DNA of 64,000 bases, from NCBI RefSeq assembly GCF_009725995.1, contig NZ_RCNS01000003.1, positions 1,061,130-1,125,129 on the forward strand, given 5' to 3'. The position numbers and the translations under genes were made by a program. Positions 1-12,300 of the stretch are shown here, piece after piece. This DNA comes from Zobellia laminariae (GTDB lineage Bacteria > Bacteroidota > Bacteroidia > Flavobacteriales > Flavobacteriaceae). The stretch's first letter is position 1, and each line of letters starts with the position of its first letter. The notes under the pieces were generated by a model. That model made no database searches. It was not told the origin of the DNA and was given only the letters and a program-made list of their open reading frames with translations.

Positions 1-3000
1 AGCCGAAAACCGTACCGTTATTTGTGTCGTTGTAGCTACAAAAGTACGTTCTTCATAAAACCAGTTTTTTGGACCTGTATAACCACCTACTTCACCAGTT
101 GCTACCGTTGTTAAGGTTTCGTCCAAAAGGGCAACGCTGCTAGAGTCTGTAATATCAAACTCTAAGGTTACAGTCTGACCGCTTAGATGTCCGATATCTT
201 CACCCCAGTAAAATGAGAAAGTATAACTTTCTCCGACTATTAAATCTACTGTTTGCGTTAATTCATTAGATACTCCACCAGTAACATTATTGTTTCCAAT
301 AATATCTATGTACTGAGAACCATTAATGGCAGGAGCAAAAGAACCTGCACCAAATGAACCACTATTTACCCAACCATCTAAGTTTTGTGTATAGTTCCAC
401 GCAGATAATGTATTAGTATTATAAGTTGTACCGATAAAAGTTCCGTTTGCTCCAGTAAATCCGTCAGGAAAAGCAACTGGGTCTCTAAAATCATCTTGCT
501 CAAAAGAACCGTTTATGATGAAATTACCACAACCTTCATCCGTATCAAGAATACCATCATTATCATCATCTAAATCTGCATCATCTACTATACCGTCATT
601 ATCATTATCCGGTCTATCATCTGTAAGATCTCTAAAATCAACATCTCCACCTGTAGTTGCATCTGAATCTACATCTGGTAAAATTTCAGGAGCTGTTAAT
701 GGATTATCAATAATTCCGCCAACATCTGTGTAGTCGGAAGTGGCATCTGTTCCATCATCTAAACCATCATTATCACTATCTACACCACTTGGTCTAAGGC
801 GCGCCTCTGTTGTATCACTGATATTATCATTATCAGAATCTAAATCTAAATAATCTGGATTGTCTGCGCCATCTGTATTTGTTGGCGTTATTCCTTCTCC
901 TGAACCTGGAGAAGTTTCATAAGCATCATCCAAACCGTTGCCATCTGAATCTACTCCACTTGGAGCGACGTAACCAATTGTTGTTTGTGCCTCTACATTA
1001 TCCGGAATACCGTCATTGTCCGAATCTAAATCTAAATGATTCTCATTTCCGTCTCCATCAGAATCTATAGGCGAAGTACAAACATCAAGTCCAAAATCAT
1101 CAAATGATGAAATAGAACTTACTGGAGCCTGTTTATCATAAAAATAAACTCTAACCGTGTAGGTAGTAGATGGTTTTAATGATATAGGGTCAAATTGCAC
1201 ATCGTGTATAATTGCTCCATTACCCGTGGTAAACAAGTTTTGAGCTAAAGATTGTTGTGTGGTAAAATTATCTTCTGAAATAATACTGGCCCACTTATGA
1301 CGATGTGCCGATGAGGTACTATATTCCCTTAATTGGGTTATGATAAAGTTATTAGCTAAGGTACTAACTGTAGTAAACGAATATTCCAAATATTCATTCA
1401 TAGCAATAGACTCAGCCAAATTAAGCGCATCTATATTCTCTATTTGAACTGCCGTACCAGAATAACCCGAAATTGTAATACCTGAGCCTGTAATTTCATT
1501 ACCAGCGGAAGCTACAATAGCCGTACTTTGAATAGTTGGTCCTGAATTGGTTGTGTTATGATCCCAACGGACTATACTTGTTGTCGCCGTACATGCGAAT
1601 TCGTCTATATCCTTAATACCATCATTATCATCATCAATATCTTCGGCATCTGCAACCCCATCATTATCGGTATCGGTTCTATCATCTGTAGCATCTCTAA
1701 AATCTACATCACCACCTGAATTTGCATCTAAATCTACATCTGGTAGAACTACGGGGAAGTTTAATGGATTGTCTATAGTACCACTAGTATCTGTATAATC
1801 TGCTGTGGCATCCGTAGCATCATCTAAACCATCATTATCAGTATCGTTACCTGTTAAGGTAATGTTGGCCTCTGTAGTATCATCCGCTCCTTCGTTATCA
1901 GAATCCGTATCTAAATAATCTGGATTGTCCGTACCATCTGTGTTAGTTGGCACAATACCTGAAGGATATGCCGTATCAACGCCATTGGCATCTACAATTC
2001 CGTTTGGAAGTATATAACCTGTAGTTGTCTGCGCTTCTACATTATCTGGCAAGCCATCTCCATCACTATCTAAATCTAAAAAGTTAACAATAGTATCTGC
2101 ATCATCTGTACTTTCTGCAATGGTATAGGTAGCAGTAGCCGCCTGACTATCATCAGATTCCACTGCACTAAACAAACCATTGACACCAAAATCTGCCGGT
2201 AAACCATCTATTTTGCCGTCATTATCAGCATCTAGTTGTAAATGACCTGATTCGATTACATCAAAAATTCCATCATTATCTGAATCTAAATCTAATGAAT
2301 TTGGAACACCATCTTCATCTGTATCGCAGTTTTCTACTTTTATACCGTAGTCTACACTCGCTAAATTATCTCCATAAATTCCATCATTATAATAGAAGTA
2401 CAAAGGTCCGGTCGTAGTTGACACAGGAATACTGTTTGGCACTAAAGGATCTACGGGGCCTAATAATTCATCTACACCGTCTTCATATGTTCCATTCCCG
2501 TTAGCATCAATAATACCGTAGAAAACATAAAACCCTCTATTTACCAAACCACCTGTTACGGCAGAATCACCGGCATTATAAGTGAAGTCAGTATTATAGA
2601 CTGCCGTTGCACCATTAAGAGTTGCCCCTCCACTAGTTGTGTTCGTCAAATAAATATTAATCGTTTGCCCTATAAAAGGACCATCAACAGCTACTCCAGT
2701 AAGAATACCACCTGTAGAAACATTTTCTATATCCAAGACATATTTAATACCAGCTTGCAGCATGGTATTAGCGTTTTGCAGGGTATTTAGATTGGAACTC
2801 ATATTTTGTCCCGTTATAATATTGCCGCAAATATTTTCGTCTGTATCTAAGACACCATCATTATCATCATCCAAATCGATATGATCAGGAACGGTATCGT
2901 TATCCGTATCCGGTTGTGGCTCATTGTCAAGGATTCTCAATGCTGATTTTTCAGTATTTATACTTACCCTAGAAGGTCCGGAACCATATTTAGTTGCTTC

Positions 3001-6000
3001 TGCTGCATTGCGCGATTTAACACCGCTAAATTCTTCAGTTGGTTCTATAATTGAATCATCCAAAGTAGGAACAGGAATAAAAATTTCTGTACCAGCAACT
3101 GAATTAGCTGGAAAAGTTACCGTTACATTAAGGCTGCTAAAATCCAAAACTTCTGTAGCTGGATTGCTTGAAGAAGGTCTTTCTTCAATTAAAAAGTCTA
3201 CATTATAAGCATCTTCAATACCAACATACTGTTGGCCACTTCCATTAGTACTTGTTGATAAAAACAATCTGTATTGTATTGTACCTCCTTCAGTAATGTC
3301 AAAATTACCTCCAACTACATGAGCTACATCTGTATCAAGAATAGTACCTCTACCTTCAGAATCACTAATATCTACTAGACCAGCAGGGTTAGTAATGACT
3401 ACATCAAATGATTGATTAGCCTCTACCCAATTATCATCTATAGCTGCAACATTAAATGTTACGCTAGTTGTATTTGCTGGTAACGTAATTGTAGTCGGAC
3501 CACTATAATCTGCATTGATAGTTGTGATATTGGTATAATTAATATCAAAAACAACATCTTGCGGAATAACTTGCGAAGAGGTAATTGTAAAGGTTAAATT
3601 AGTTCCTTCTACGCCAGAAACATCATCAATTATAATAAACGGCCTGTCATCTGTGTCATCTCTATAATCTAAGTCTCCCCCAGTATTTACGTCATCATCT
3701 TCATCTGGAAGTTGAACCGGTGTTGCAGTAGGATCATCTATTGTTCCTCCTGGATCGAAATAACCAGTAATATCTGAATCAGTAGCATCATCAAGACCAT
3801 CATTATCAACATCGTTACCCGATAAGGTGATTGCTGCCTCTAAGGTGTCGTTTCCGCCTTCATTATCAGAATCAATATCTAAATAATCTGGATTGTCTGT
3901 AGCATCCGTGTTTTCTGGTGTAACGCCTCCTAAATAGGCTGTATTTACCCCAGAATTGGTACGATAAGTAGCTGCGGTATCCGCATTGGGAGCAGTATAT
4001 CCTAAAGTTGTCTGTCCTTCTATATTATCAGGAATACCATCATCATCACTATCTAAATCTTTATGGTCAGTGATACCATCATTATCAAAATCTTTAAGGC
4101 AATATGTAGGTTGTATAAATCGTGTTGATGAGTTTGAAGGATGATTAAAAGTTAAGACGATACGACTTACCGGTCTTTCAAAGTAAAAATAAATAGCCCC
4201 ATTCATGTCATCCGCAGGGTCGTTTCCATCTAAATTAACAGAACCGGCCGCAAAATCATTTCCTGTTTGGGTAATTCCCGAACCAACTAAAATAATGCCT
4301 TCCGAATCTAAATCGTATAGTACATTACTGTCATCATAAATCTCAATGGTATATTGTGTATTATTATCAAAATCCGTCATTTTAAAAAAGACGTTTTCGA
4401 TTGGCGTGCTGTAGGTTGATGTTAAACTACCTGTGTCTCCGGCTTGGCCTTCTATGCGAATTCCGTGGCCATTTGCACCAGCATCATAGGCATATATATT
4501 TGTGCTCGCAGGTTTGCTAACTGTATAGGTAACGTCCGTTCCAACAAGTGGATACGTTGTATCAGAAATGGCATTACCAATACCAACTGTACCGGAAATA
4601 TCAGTATTCTCACAACCTTCTACAGTATCATAAATTCCATCATTATCATCATCAAGATCTAAACCGTCTTCTACCCCATCGCCGTCAGTGTCCGGACCAC
4701 TCATTGCATCTAAACAAAGTGTAAACGTATCTGTAGTAGTTATGTATCTATTATCTACTGTTATGTAATATGTTTCTCCTGGGGTAAGACTCCAGTGCCT
4801 AAGCCTTAAATCATCTTCTGGATCTGAATACGTAGTACATGCTAGCTCAGTCTCACCATCATCTTCCCAAAGCGCCATATAAGCATGGCGAAGGGTTCCC
4901 TTACTGCCTCCTCTATCAAGGTTTACTTCTATTCTACCAGATGAAGGTGCTATAAAACTGAACCATTTGTTATGGTTTACTAAGTCTAACCAACATGAAC
5001 CAGTACCTTTATCAAAAGTAGCACCTAGTGTGGTGTAAGCGGCATCCGGAGAGCAACCACCTATGAAACCAGTTACATCTGTTGCTCCTTGATAATAATC
5101 ATTTGTAGCTTGATCGCTCAAACACAACGAAAAGGTATCGAAAGCATGAATATATCGGTTATCTACGGAAACATAATATGAATCTCCAGGGGTTAAACCC
5201 GTTGCCAATAGGGAAATATCATCGTAATCACGCCCCATTCTGTAGCTATTACAACCTAACTCATTGGTACCGGTACTATCCCAAAGGGCTAAATATGCCG
5301 TTTGTAATGCTCCTTTTTCAGAGCCTGTATCTAATTTTACTTCAATATTTCCGGTTGCTGGAGCAGTAACTTCAAACCAAACATTTCTATTTGGACCTGT
5401 ACCCCAACATGAACCTGCTACTCTATCTGCAGATGCACCCAAAGTTGAGTAAGCAGCATCGGCAGAACAACCGTTCATAAATGAATCTATATTTATGGCA
5501 CCTTCCAAATAATCATTTGTAGGTGTATCGCTAAGACATAATTTAAAAGTTTCCGCTCCGGATGGTGTTCCGTAATACCTATCTACCGAAAATAAATAAG
5601 TATTTCCAGGGGTAAGTCCGCTTTGTAATATGGAAATATCATCACTCACATCAGTATAAGAACTACAAGCAATCTCCGTTGTACCCGTGGCATCCCAAAG
5701 GGCCATCAAAGCATAACGTAAATCTCCGGTCATATCACCACCAATGGTACCACGATCCAAATTTATTTGTACCGTACCTGTGGCACTTGCTACAAAACTG
5801 AACCAAACATTAGCGTTAGGACCTCCTGGCCAACAGGAGCCAATAGTTCCATCAGGAGTAGCATCTAAAGTATTGTATGCTGCATCTGCAGAACAACCAT
5901 TAATTGAAAGAGGGGTGGCATTTGCTATGTCATCGTTTGCAGGTTGTGCCCACAAAGACTGCCCTATAAATAAAACGAATAATAGCAGAAAACCGAAATA

Positions 6001-6051
6001 TCTAGGGTATTCTCCAAAAAAGGTAGAATTTCTTTTTCGTTTGACGTGCAT
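1..6051 (-). CDS. Giant secreted surface protein, truncated by the left edge (>2017 aa)
   Basis: The reading frame opens with ATG at 6049-6051 and stays open to base 1. I checked the frame at several points (codon ends at 4683, 2853 and 564), so at least 2017 residues are encoded and the C-terminus lies outside the window. A charged start and hydrophobic stretch ending in LWAQ form a signal peptide. About three copies of a 150-residue PPC-like (pre-peptidase C-terminal) beta domain follow, each opening with a GCSxDAAY motif. The rest alternates thrombospondin type 3-like DxDxDGxxD calcium-binding blocks with beta-sandwich segments, including a Calx-beta-like one near 3000-3650. This is typical of Bacteroidota T9SS cargo. 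A sorting domain would be expected past the edge but cannot be seen. It lies 317 bases downstream of a PorP/SprF gene on the same strand. Confidence 0.85.
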   Translation of the reverse strand, partial: MHVKRKRNSTFFGEYPRYFGFLLLFVLFIGQSLWAQPANDDIANATPLSINGCSADAAYNTLDATPDGTIGSCWPGGPNANVWFSFVASATGTVQINLDRGTIGGDMTGDLRYALMALWDATGTTEIACSSYTDVSDDISILQSGLTPGNTYLFSVDRYYGTPSGAETFKLCLSDTPTNDYLEGAINIDSFMNGCSADAAYSTLGASADRVAGSCWGTGPNRNVWFEVTAPATGNIEVKLDTGSEKGALQTAYLALWDSTGTNELGCNSYRMGRDYDDISLLATGLTPGDSYYVSVDNRYIHAFDTFSLCLSDQATNDYYQGATDVTGFIGGCSPDAAYTTLGATFDKGTGSCWLDLVNHNKWFSFIAPSSGRIEVNLDRGGSKGTLRHAYMALWEDDGETELACTTYSDPEDDLRLRHWSLTPGETYYITVDNRYITTTDTFTLCLDAMSGPDTDGDGVEDGLDLDDDNDGIYDTVEGCENTDISGTVGIGNAISDTTYPLVGTDVTYTVSKPASTNIYAYDAGANGHGIRIEGQAGDTGSLTSTYSTPIENVFFKMTDFDNNTQYTIEIYDDSNVLYDLDSEGIILVGSGITQTGNDFAAGSVNLDGNDPADDMNGAIYFYFERPVSRIVLTFNHPSNSSTRFIQPTYCLKDFDNDGITDHKDLDSDDDGIPDNIEGQTTLGYTAPNADTAATYRTNSGVNTAYLGGVTPENTDATDNPDYLDIDSDNEGGNDTLEAAITLSGNDVDNDGLDDATDSDITGYFDPGGTIDDPTATPVQLPDEDDDVNTGGDLDYRDDTDDRPFIIIDDVSGVEGTNLTFTITSSQVIPQDVVFDINYTNITTINADYSGPTTITLPANTTSVTFNVAAIDDNWVEANQSFDVVITNPAGLVDISDSEGRGTILDTDVAHVVGGNFDITEGGTIQYRLFLSTSTNGSGQQYVGIEDAYNVDFLIEERPSSSNPATEVLDFSSLNVTVTFPANSVAGTEIFIPVPTLDDSIIEPTEEFSGVKSRNAAEATKYGSGPSRVSINTEKSALRILDNEPQPDTDNDTVPDHIDLDDDNDGVLDTDENICGNIITGQNMSSNLNTLQNANTMLQAGIKYVLDIENVSTGGILTGVAVDGPFIGQTINIYLTNTTSGGATLNGATAVYNTDFTYNAGDSAVTGGLVNRGFYVFYGIIDANGNGTYEDGVDELLGPVDPLVPNSIPVSTTTGPLYFYYNDGIYGDNLASVDYGIKVENCDTDEDGVPNSLDLDSDNDGIFDVIESGHLQLDADNDGKIDGLPADFGVNGLFSAVESDDSQAATATYTIAESTDDADTIVNFLDLDSDGDGLPDNVEAQTTTGYILPNGIVDANGVDTAYPSGIVPTNTDGTDNPDYLDTDSDNEGADDTTEANITLTGNDTDNDGLDDATDATADYTDTSGTIDNPLNFPVVLPDVDLDANSGGDVDFRDATDDRTDTDNDGVADAEDIDDDNDGIKDIDEFACTATTSIVRWDHNTTNSGPTIQSTAIVASAGNEITGSGITISGYSGTAVQIENIDALNLAESIAMNEYLEYSFTTVSTLANNFIITQLREYSTSSAHRHKWASIISEDNFTTQQSLAQNLFTTGNGAIIHDVQFDPISLKPSTTYTVRVYFYDKQAPVSSISSFDDFGLDVCTSPIDSDGDGNENHLDLDSDNDGIPDNVEAQTTIGYVAPSGVDSDGNGLDDAYETSPGSGEGITPTNTDGADNPDYLDLDSDNDNISDTTEARLRPSGVDSDNDGLDDGTDATSDYTDVGGIIDNPLTAPEILPDVDSDATTGGDVDFRDLTDDRPDNDNDGIVDDADLDDDNDGILDTDEGCGNFIINGSFEQDDFRDPVAFPDGFTGANGTFIGTTYNTNTLSAWNYTQNLDGWVNSGSFGAGSFAPAINGSQYIDIIGNNNVTGGVSNELTQTVDLIVGESYTFSFYWGEDIGHLSGQTVTLEFDITDSSSVALLDETLTTVATGEVGGYTGPKNWFYEERTFVATTTQITVRFSA

Positions 6052-6161
6052 ATACTAAGCTGCTTGGTTGGACTATTTTAACGAAAATCTCATGTTAATA
6101 TTGTTAAAATTAGCCGTTGAACATATCTCTATAAACCACTTAATCAAAGATTAAGAACTTA

Positions 6162-6208
6162 TAAAATTAAGAGCAAGCAGCTCCTATATTTCAACTTTTG
6201 TTGTGAAA
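6162..6208 (-). promoter_or_regulatory. Candidate promoter of the giant surface protein
   Basis: Within the 317-base gap 6052-6368, the minus strand has a TAATTTTA box (6162-6169), one mismatch from the Bacteroidota -7 consensus TAnnTTTG. It is preceded by TTTCACAACAAA (6197-6208). This resembles the TTACACAACAAT element found at nearly the same spacing before three other adhesin genes here. It is the weakest of the four. Otherwise the gap shows only a poor inverted repeat (CCCT/AGGG near 6250-6264) and no convincing terminator for the upstream PorP/SprF gene. Confidence 0.35.
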
Positions 6209-6368
6209 CGGTCTAATTGAGGTGTGAAAGAGGTAATATCCTATGGCACCCTTTATTTATAGGGCATTCAAAAATTAATTGCAGTCGATAAAATGTGCAA
6301 AAAAGCCAGTTATCGAACCTGATAAAATAGTATAGAATTTTAAAATCTATTTTTACTAAAGAAGTATT

Positions 6369-7319
6369 TTAAAAGAAACGAGGCGATTTTAAGTTGCCTT
6401 TTGTGCTGATGAAATCATATCGTAAAATGGCCTCAAAAGAACCCGAATTAAAGACCGCTTTACCAAGCTCTGTAACTTCACGATCGTAAGCAAGACCAAT
6501 CAAGAACTTCTTAGATATATTGAAACCAACCATACCACTAACCGCCGCATCCCAGCGGTAAGCTGCTCCAAGAATAAACTTTTCACTAAACATAAAGTTC
6601 GCAGAGATATCTACTTGTAAAGGTGCTCCTGTAACCAATTTGGTCAATAAGGCCGGTTTAAATTTTGTGTTGTCATTCAAATCCCAAACATATCCTGTAA
6701 TGAGATAAAAGTTCATTTGTTCTTTTGCGGTTGATGGATCGGAGCCTTCTTGAAAATGAAGGGTCTGTAAAATTCTAGGTACAGAAAGGCCTGCATAAAA
6801 CCTTTCATTATGATAATAGACACCAGCACCAAAATTGGGTGAAAACTTATTTTCTATATCATTCTGTAAGCTGTTATCCGAAGTAAATTGATTCAGTTCT
6901 GAAAAACGAACATCTAGTAAGTGAGCACTCCCTTTTAAACCAAAACTTAATCTACCTTCCGAAGACGTATAAACGGTATAGGAGAAATCTATATCTATGT
7001 AGGTTTCAGAAGTAGGTCCAATTTTATCGTTTACAATAGACGCACCCAAACCTACACCCCTATATCCTATAGGCGAATGTATATTAAATGTCTGTGTTGT
7101 AGGTGCCCCGTCAAGACCTACCCATTGCGAACGGTGCAAAAGAGCCGTACTTATATGTCCTCGTGAACCTGCGTACGCGGGATTTACACTTACAGTATTA
7201 TACATATACTGTGTGTACTGGGAATCTTGTTGAGCAATGGCGTTTTGAATGGTTGCCATAAATAATAGGGCAAACGTTACACCAAGTTTACGAGCGGTTT
7301 TTCTGAGATTTGGGATCAT
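6369..7319 (-). CDS. PorP/SprF family type IX secretion outer-membrane protein (316 aa)
   Basis: This is an outer-membrane beta-barrel of the PorP/SprF family, which helps the T9SS export and retain particular surface proteins. In Flavobacterium johnsoniae SprF is needed for secretion of the adhesin SprB. A signal peptide ends near residue 29 (AIAQ). The family hallmark follows: QQDSQYTQYMYNTVSVNPAY and then AGSRG, with RSQWVGLDG shortly after. The C-terminus ends in an aromatic residue (RFF), as usual for barrels. It starts 8 bases after the 675-aa type B sorting-domain protein, so it is almost certainly cotranscribed and dedicated to that protein or to the operon. Its closest relative here is the second copy at 32790-33749. 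The ATG at 7317-7319 fits the signal peptide. Confidence 0.93.
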   Translation of the reverse strand: MIPNLRKTARKLGVTFALLFMATIQNAIAQQDSQYTQYMYNTVSVNPAYAGSRGHISTALLHRSQWVGLDGAPTTQTFNIHSPIGYRGVGLGASIVNDKIGPTSETYIDIDFSYTVYTSSEGRLSFGLKGSAHLLDVRFSELNQFTSDNSLQNDIENKFSPNFGAGVYYHNERFYAGLSVPRILQTLHFQEGSDPSTAKEQMNFYLITGYVWDLNDNTKFKPALLTKLVTGAPLQVDISANFMFSEKFILGAAYRWDAAVSGMVGFNISKKFLIGLAYDREVTELGKAVFNSGSFEAILRYDFISTKGNLKSPRFF

Positions 7320-7327
7320 CGTTACTG

Positions 7328-9355
7328 CTATCTGTTAATATATATGTATCCTGAAAGTGATTGTTGTTCACCCTTAGCATCTTTGTAATCTAAAATATAG
7401 AAGTATGTACCTACCGGTAGTTTTCTATCGGCATCAACGGTTACTCTTCCTTGAGAGGTTCCGTCAAATACATTTCCTTCGGTATTATAGGCCTGCGTAG
7501 TGTAGACCAAAACACCCCATCTATTATAAATCTTAATTGAATTATCTGGGTATTTCTCTAAGCCTTTAATCGTAAGCACATCATGCGCTCCATCATTATT
7601 AGGCGTAACCACATTAAATACTTCAATAGGATCTTCTTCTGCATTAGGCTCTAAATATTCAGGTATACCATTGCCATCTGTATCATCATTGGCGTAATTA
7701 CCATCTATATTTACATCCTCATCTTTACTCTGGATGCCGTCATTATCATCATCCGTATCTCTATAATCAGATTCTCCGTCACCATCTGTGTTTGGTAAAT
7801 CATTATAAGGATCGTTTATTTCATCATTAACATCAAGATCAATCGTGGTTTCTCCTTCATAACCGTCATCAAGACCGTCACGATCTTTATCTGAACCAAT
7901 TAATACAACGTCTGGAATACCATCTCTGTTGTGATCATGTGCTTCTATTCTATCAGGAATGTTATCATTGTCACTATCTTCATCTACATAATCCGGTAAA
8001 TCATCACCATCTGTATCTTCTGGGATAATGCCCAATAATCCATTATTTTCATACGCATCATCTACACCGTTACCATTAACATCTACTCCACTTGGAGCTA
8101 CATAATCAATAGTACTCTGAGCTTCTACATTATCAGGAATACCATCATCATCACTATCTATATCTAGATAATCTGGTACACCGTCATTATCCGTATCCGT
8201 TGGATTGGTTGCGGGATCATTATCGGCATCTAAATTCAAGTCTTCAAAACTATCCAAGATTCCATCATCATCCATGTCTAGGTCAATAGCATCACTAACC
8301 AAAATAGTTACCGTAGCCGTATCACAATTGCCTGCTGTATCGCAAACGGTGTACGTAAATGAATCCGTACCATCAAAATTTTCGTTAGGTGTATAGGTCA
8401 CTAAATCATCAGACGGGTCATTAGGAGTTCCTCCATCATCTAACGTCAACGTTCCATTAGATGGATTCGTTGTTGTTAAGGTTCCTACAGATGGAAGATC
8501 ATTATCATTTGCAAGAATATCCAAAACAACCGGTGTGTCTTCTGCAGTTGCTACACTATCATCTATAGTATCTAAGATTGGTAGCACATCTACTGTAACA
8601 GTAGCGGTACTACAGTCTCCAAAAATATTACAAATCGTATAATTGAATGTATCCGTACCATTATAATCTGGGTCAGGAATATAGGTTACAATATCGTCCG
8701 TAGGGTCGTTAGGTGTTCCGTTATTATCAATATTTACCGAACCATTTGCTGGGTCGGTAGTCGTAAGATTACCTTCGGTAGGTACTTCACTATCATTAGC
8801 ATAAATATCTACAATTACAGAACTGTCTTCATCTACTGTAACAAAATCGTCAACAAGAATAGCAGATTCGTCAATACAGACTACGGTAAAACTGGGTAAA
8901 CTTTTGTTATTTCCTGCTTTGGTAATGGTTGCTATATAGCGCTCTACATTTTGTGTTGCAATTACCATTGGTGCACTTTGATTACCTGGCAAAGGCGGAT
9001 TCCAACTAACGGTAGCTCCTGCCGAAAGGTTATCTGTATTATCACTAATATCTAACGTTACCTCGTTATATGGGGAATTACAATTGGTTACTATAAAATA
9101 GCTGGTTGCATTCTTACCGCATAAAGTACCGTCATAGGTTGCAAAATAAATTCCTTGATCGGCTACTTCCAAGAAAGGGTCCGTACTTAAAATAGTACTT
9201 GTATCCTGCGCTTCGTACCAACGAAAATTGGTTCTGGTCTCTTCTGCCGTATCATCCGGAGCTCTCAATAAGTACTGAGCGTTGGATACCGCAAGCCCCA
9301 GTATAGTAAACACCATACTGAGAACAAGTTTTTTATATGTAGATTTTGCTTTCAA
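7328..9355 (-). CDS. Secreted protein with cadherin-like domains and a T9SS type B sorting domain (675 aa)
   Basis: A signal peptide ends near residue 26 (SNAQ). Residues of about 30-160 are of unknown type. Two tandem Ig/cadherin-like domains of about 85 residues follow (roughly 165-255 and 260-350), each beginning with an EDxxVxxDIxANDxxxP motif. About 220 residues of DxDxDG calcium-binding repeats come next. The last 100 residues are a gliding-motility-associated C-terminal (type B) sorting domain, with VVTPNNDGAHDVL, IYNRWGVLVY and a terminal GYIYINR. The start appears to be TTG at 9353-9355: it gives a lysine-rich n-region, while the first in-frame ATG (9314-9316) removes it, and a stop lies just upstream. 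The gene sits 21 bases after the giant repeat gene and 8 bases before PorP/SprF, so the three form an operon. Confidence 0.9.
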   Translation of the reverse strand: MKAKSTYKKLVLSMVFTILGLAVSNAQYLLRAPDDTAEETRTNFRWYEAQDTSTILSTDPFLEVADQGIYFATYDGTLCGKNATSYFIVTNCNSPYNEVTLDISDNTDNLSAGATVSWNPPLPGNQSAPMVIATQNVERYIATITKAGNNKSLPSFTVVCIDESAILVDDFVTVDEDSSVIVDIYANDSEVPTEGNLTTTDPANGSVNIDNNGTPNDPTDDIVTYIPDPDYNGTDTFNYTICNIFGDCSTATVTVDVLPILDTIDDSVATAEDTPVVLDILANDNDLPSVGTLTTTNPSNGTLTLDDGGTPNDPSDDLVTYTPNENFDGTDSFTYTVCDTAGNCDTATVTILVSDAIDLDMDDDGILDSFEDLNLDADNDPATNPTDTDNDGVPDYLDIDSDDDGIPDNVEAQSTIDYVAPSGVDVNGNGVDDAYENNGLLGIIPEDTDGDDLPDYVDEDSDNDNIPDRIEAHDHNRDGIPDVVLIGSDKDRDGLDDGYEGETTIDLDVNDEINDPYNDLPNTDGDGESDYRDTDDDNDGIQSKDEDVNIDGNYANDDTDGNGIPEYLEPNAEEDPIEVFNVVTPNNDGAHDVLTIKGLEKYPDNSIKIYNRWGVLVYTTQAYNTEGNVFDGTSQGRVTVDADRKLPVGTYFYILDYKDAKGEQQSLSGYIYINR

Positions 9356-9376
9356 ATCGATTGGTTATCGTTTAGA

Positions 9377-12300
9377 TTATTTTACTACAAAAACTACATT
9401 AATCAATGAGTTGTAACTAGCCGGCTGACCAATAACGTCATACGTCATTACGCCCGCAGCATTTACATTTACATTAGCAAACACAGCCGTATCATAAAAC
9501 GTTACATAATAATACAACTCCGTATTAGCATAGGTTGGAATAGCTGCTGGTGCCGAGGCACTCGCTACCATAGGCGAACCATATTGAGCAACATATTGAG
9601 CGTGTAAATCTATAGTTCTTCCAGTACCATTTGTTGAAGCGTCTACTTCTATAGAAGGTGGATAGAAAATCTTAGAAGCTTTTAATGAATTCACTTCAAC
9701 AAGGTCACCATCAGCCTCAACTCCAAGTAGTGAAGTTGCCGTACCAGTTATAGCATTTGATCCATAATCAGAAAAACGTACCGTACCTCCTTCTACATCT
9801 AATCTGGCATCTGGTGAACTGGTACCAATACCTACTTCATCGGAAGAAGCATCTGTAAACAGTAAAAATGTTTCAGTGTCTCCTTCAACTCTCATATCAC
9901 TATTTGCACCCCTTTCATTTACAACCAAACCATCATACATTCTTACATTTCCATTAAAAAATGTTCCTAAGACATAGTCGTTACTCCAATTAATACGCAA
10001 ATAATTATCGTCAGTTGCCCTCAAAGTATTCTTACCGTTCATATATAGGTAATCGTTTATTTCAACATTACCCTCTACATCTAAAGCTCTATTATTTGTT
10101 ATAGTAGTTGTACCAATACCCACATTTCCTTCGGTAAAGATATTGTCGGTTATGGCGTCTGGAGCAGATGTACCACCTACTTCATACCAATCATGATCAG
10201 CTAATCCACTTAAATCAACACTATTTCCTGAAGTTGCAGGATTAGTTAATGTAAGAGTTGAGCCGGCTAATTCTAAATCCTGTAATTCGTTCGTTGCATC
10301 AGAATCAGCATCCCTAATATCTATTGTTGTATTTGTACCATCATTAATTTGTACTTCAACCGATTGATTCGGTACAACAACAGCACTAGTAAGATTTTGA
10401 TCATCTCTAAAATCCGTAAGATCTACCGTTGTATTGGCGCCCGTTCCATTATCTAAAGTGATAATATTTCCTGAAAGGCTTATTTGCTGATTATCTGTAT
10501 TTGCTAGGCTCGATAAATTTACCGTCTCAGAGCTACCATCCTCTATTCCTATGGTTAAAGTATTTCCTGATAAACCTGAACCTTGTATACTTTGGTTATC
10601 TGCCAAAGCAGCCAAGCTTACCGTATCAGAACTACCATTTTCAATACCAACCGTTAAAGTATTTCCTGAAAAGGTTAAATTCCGAATGCTTTGGTTATCC
10701 GTACCTGAATTATCTAAGTGTGATAAGTTTACAGTTTGACTGCTACCATCCTCAATACCTACAGTAAGCACATTAGAACTTGTATTTATAGCAAGACTTT
10801 CTATATTTTGATTATCGGTACCAGTATTATCTAAGTGAGATAAATCTACAGTCTGACTTGTACCGTCTTCAATACCTACGGTCAATACATTTGATGTTGT
10901 ATTAACTGCTAGACTTTCTATATTTTGATTATCACTACTTGCAGGAAAGTTTACTGATAAATTATAGTCGTCATTTGTCTCTGTTAAGGTCACAGAACCA
11001 TCTGTTGAGGTTAGTGTCTGGATTTCATTAGTAATGTCTCCATCCACTTCCGTTCCTGTAACGACATAAGGACTTGCGGTTGTTCCTGAACCGGTAACAG
11101 AGTTGATACCCGCTCCGTTTACGATTGTCTCCGAACCATCGGCTGTTGGGATAGTAACTGTGTTACCACCCGTTATGCTCAACTGATCTCCTGCTATTCC
11201 TAAATCTTGGATTTCATTAGTTGCATCGTTATCGTTGTTCGCAGGAATCGTTATCGACAAATCAAAATCGTCTCCAGTTCTCACAACATCCACAGAACCA
11301 TCTGCTGAGGCTACTGTCTGTATTTCATTCGTATCATTGTTCGCATAAGGACTCAAATCGATTGCAGTTGCGGTAGGATCATCACTTAGAGTAAGGTTGT
11401 CACCTGTCAAGCTCAAATCCTGAAATTCATTCGTTGCATCGTTATCATTATTCGCAGGAATCGTTATTGATAAATCAAAATCGTCTCCAGTTCTTACTAC
11501 ATCTACAGAACCATCCGCTGATGCCACTGTCTGGATTTCATTTGTAATGTCTCCATCCACTTCCGTTCCAGTAACAACATAAGGACTTGCGGTTGTACCT
11601 GAACCAGTTACCGCGTTGATACCTGCTCCGTTTACGATTGTCTCCGAACCATCGGCAGTTGGAATAGTAACTGTGTTACCACCCGTTATGCTCAACTGGT
11701 CTCCAGCTATTCCTAAATCTTGGATTTCATTGGTTGCATCGTTATCATTGTTCGTAGGAATCGTTATTGATAAATCAAAATCGTCTCCAGTTCTTACTAC
11801 ATCTACAGAACCATCTGATGATGCCACTGTCTGAATTTCATTGGTTGCATCGTTATCGTTGTTCGCAGGAATCGTTATCGACAAATCAAAATCGTCTCCA
11901 GTTCTTACTACATCTACAGAACCATCCGCTGATGCCACTGTCTGAATTTCATTGGTTGCATCGTTATCATTGTTCGCAGGAATCGTTATTGACAAATCAA
12001 AATCGTCTCCTGTTCTTACTACGTCTACAGAACCATCTGATGATGCTACTGTCTGGATTTCGTTTGTAATGTCTCCATCTACTTCCGTACCGGTTACAAC
12101 ATAAGGACTGGCGGTTGTACCTGAACCAGTTACCGCATTGATACCTGCTCCGTTAACTACCGTTTCTGAACCATCGGCTGCAGCGACAGATAAATCATAA
12201 TCATCACCTGATGGTGTTAATGTTACAGAACCATCGGTCGATGTTAATGTCTGTATTTCGTTTGTAATGTCTCCATCTACTTCCGTACCGGTAACGACAT

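Noticed and set aside
9377..10300. Tail-fibre-like C-terminus suggesting a prophage
   Set aside because: No other phage genes are present; the protein has a signal peptide and sits in an operon with T9SS genes.
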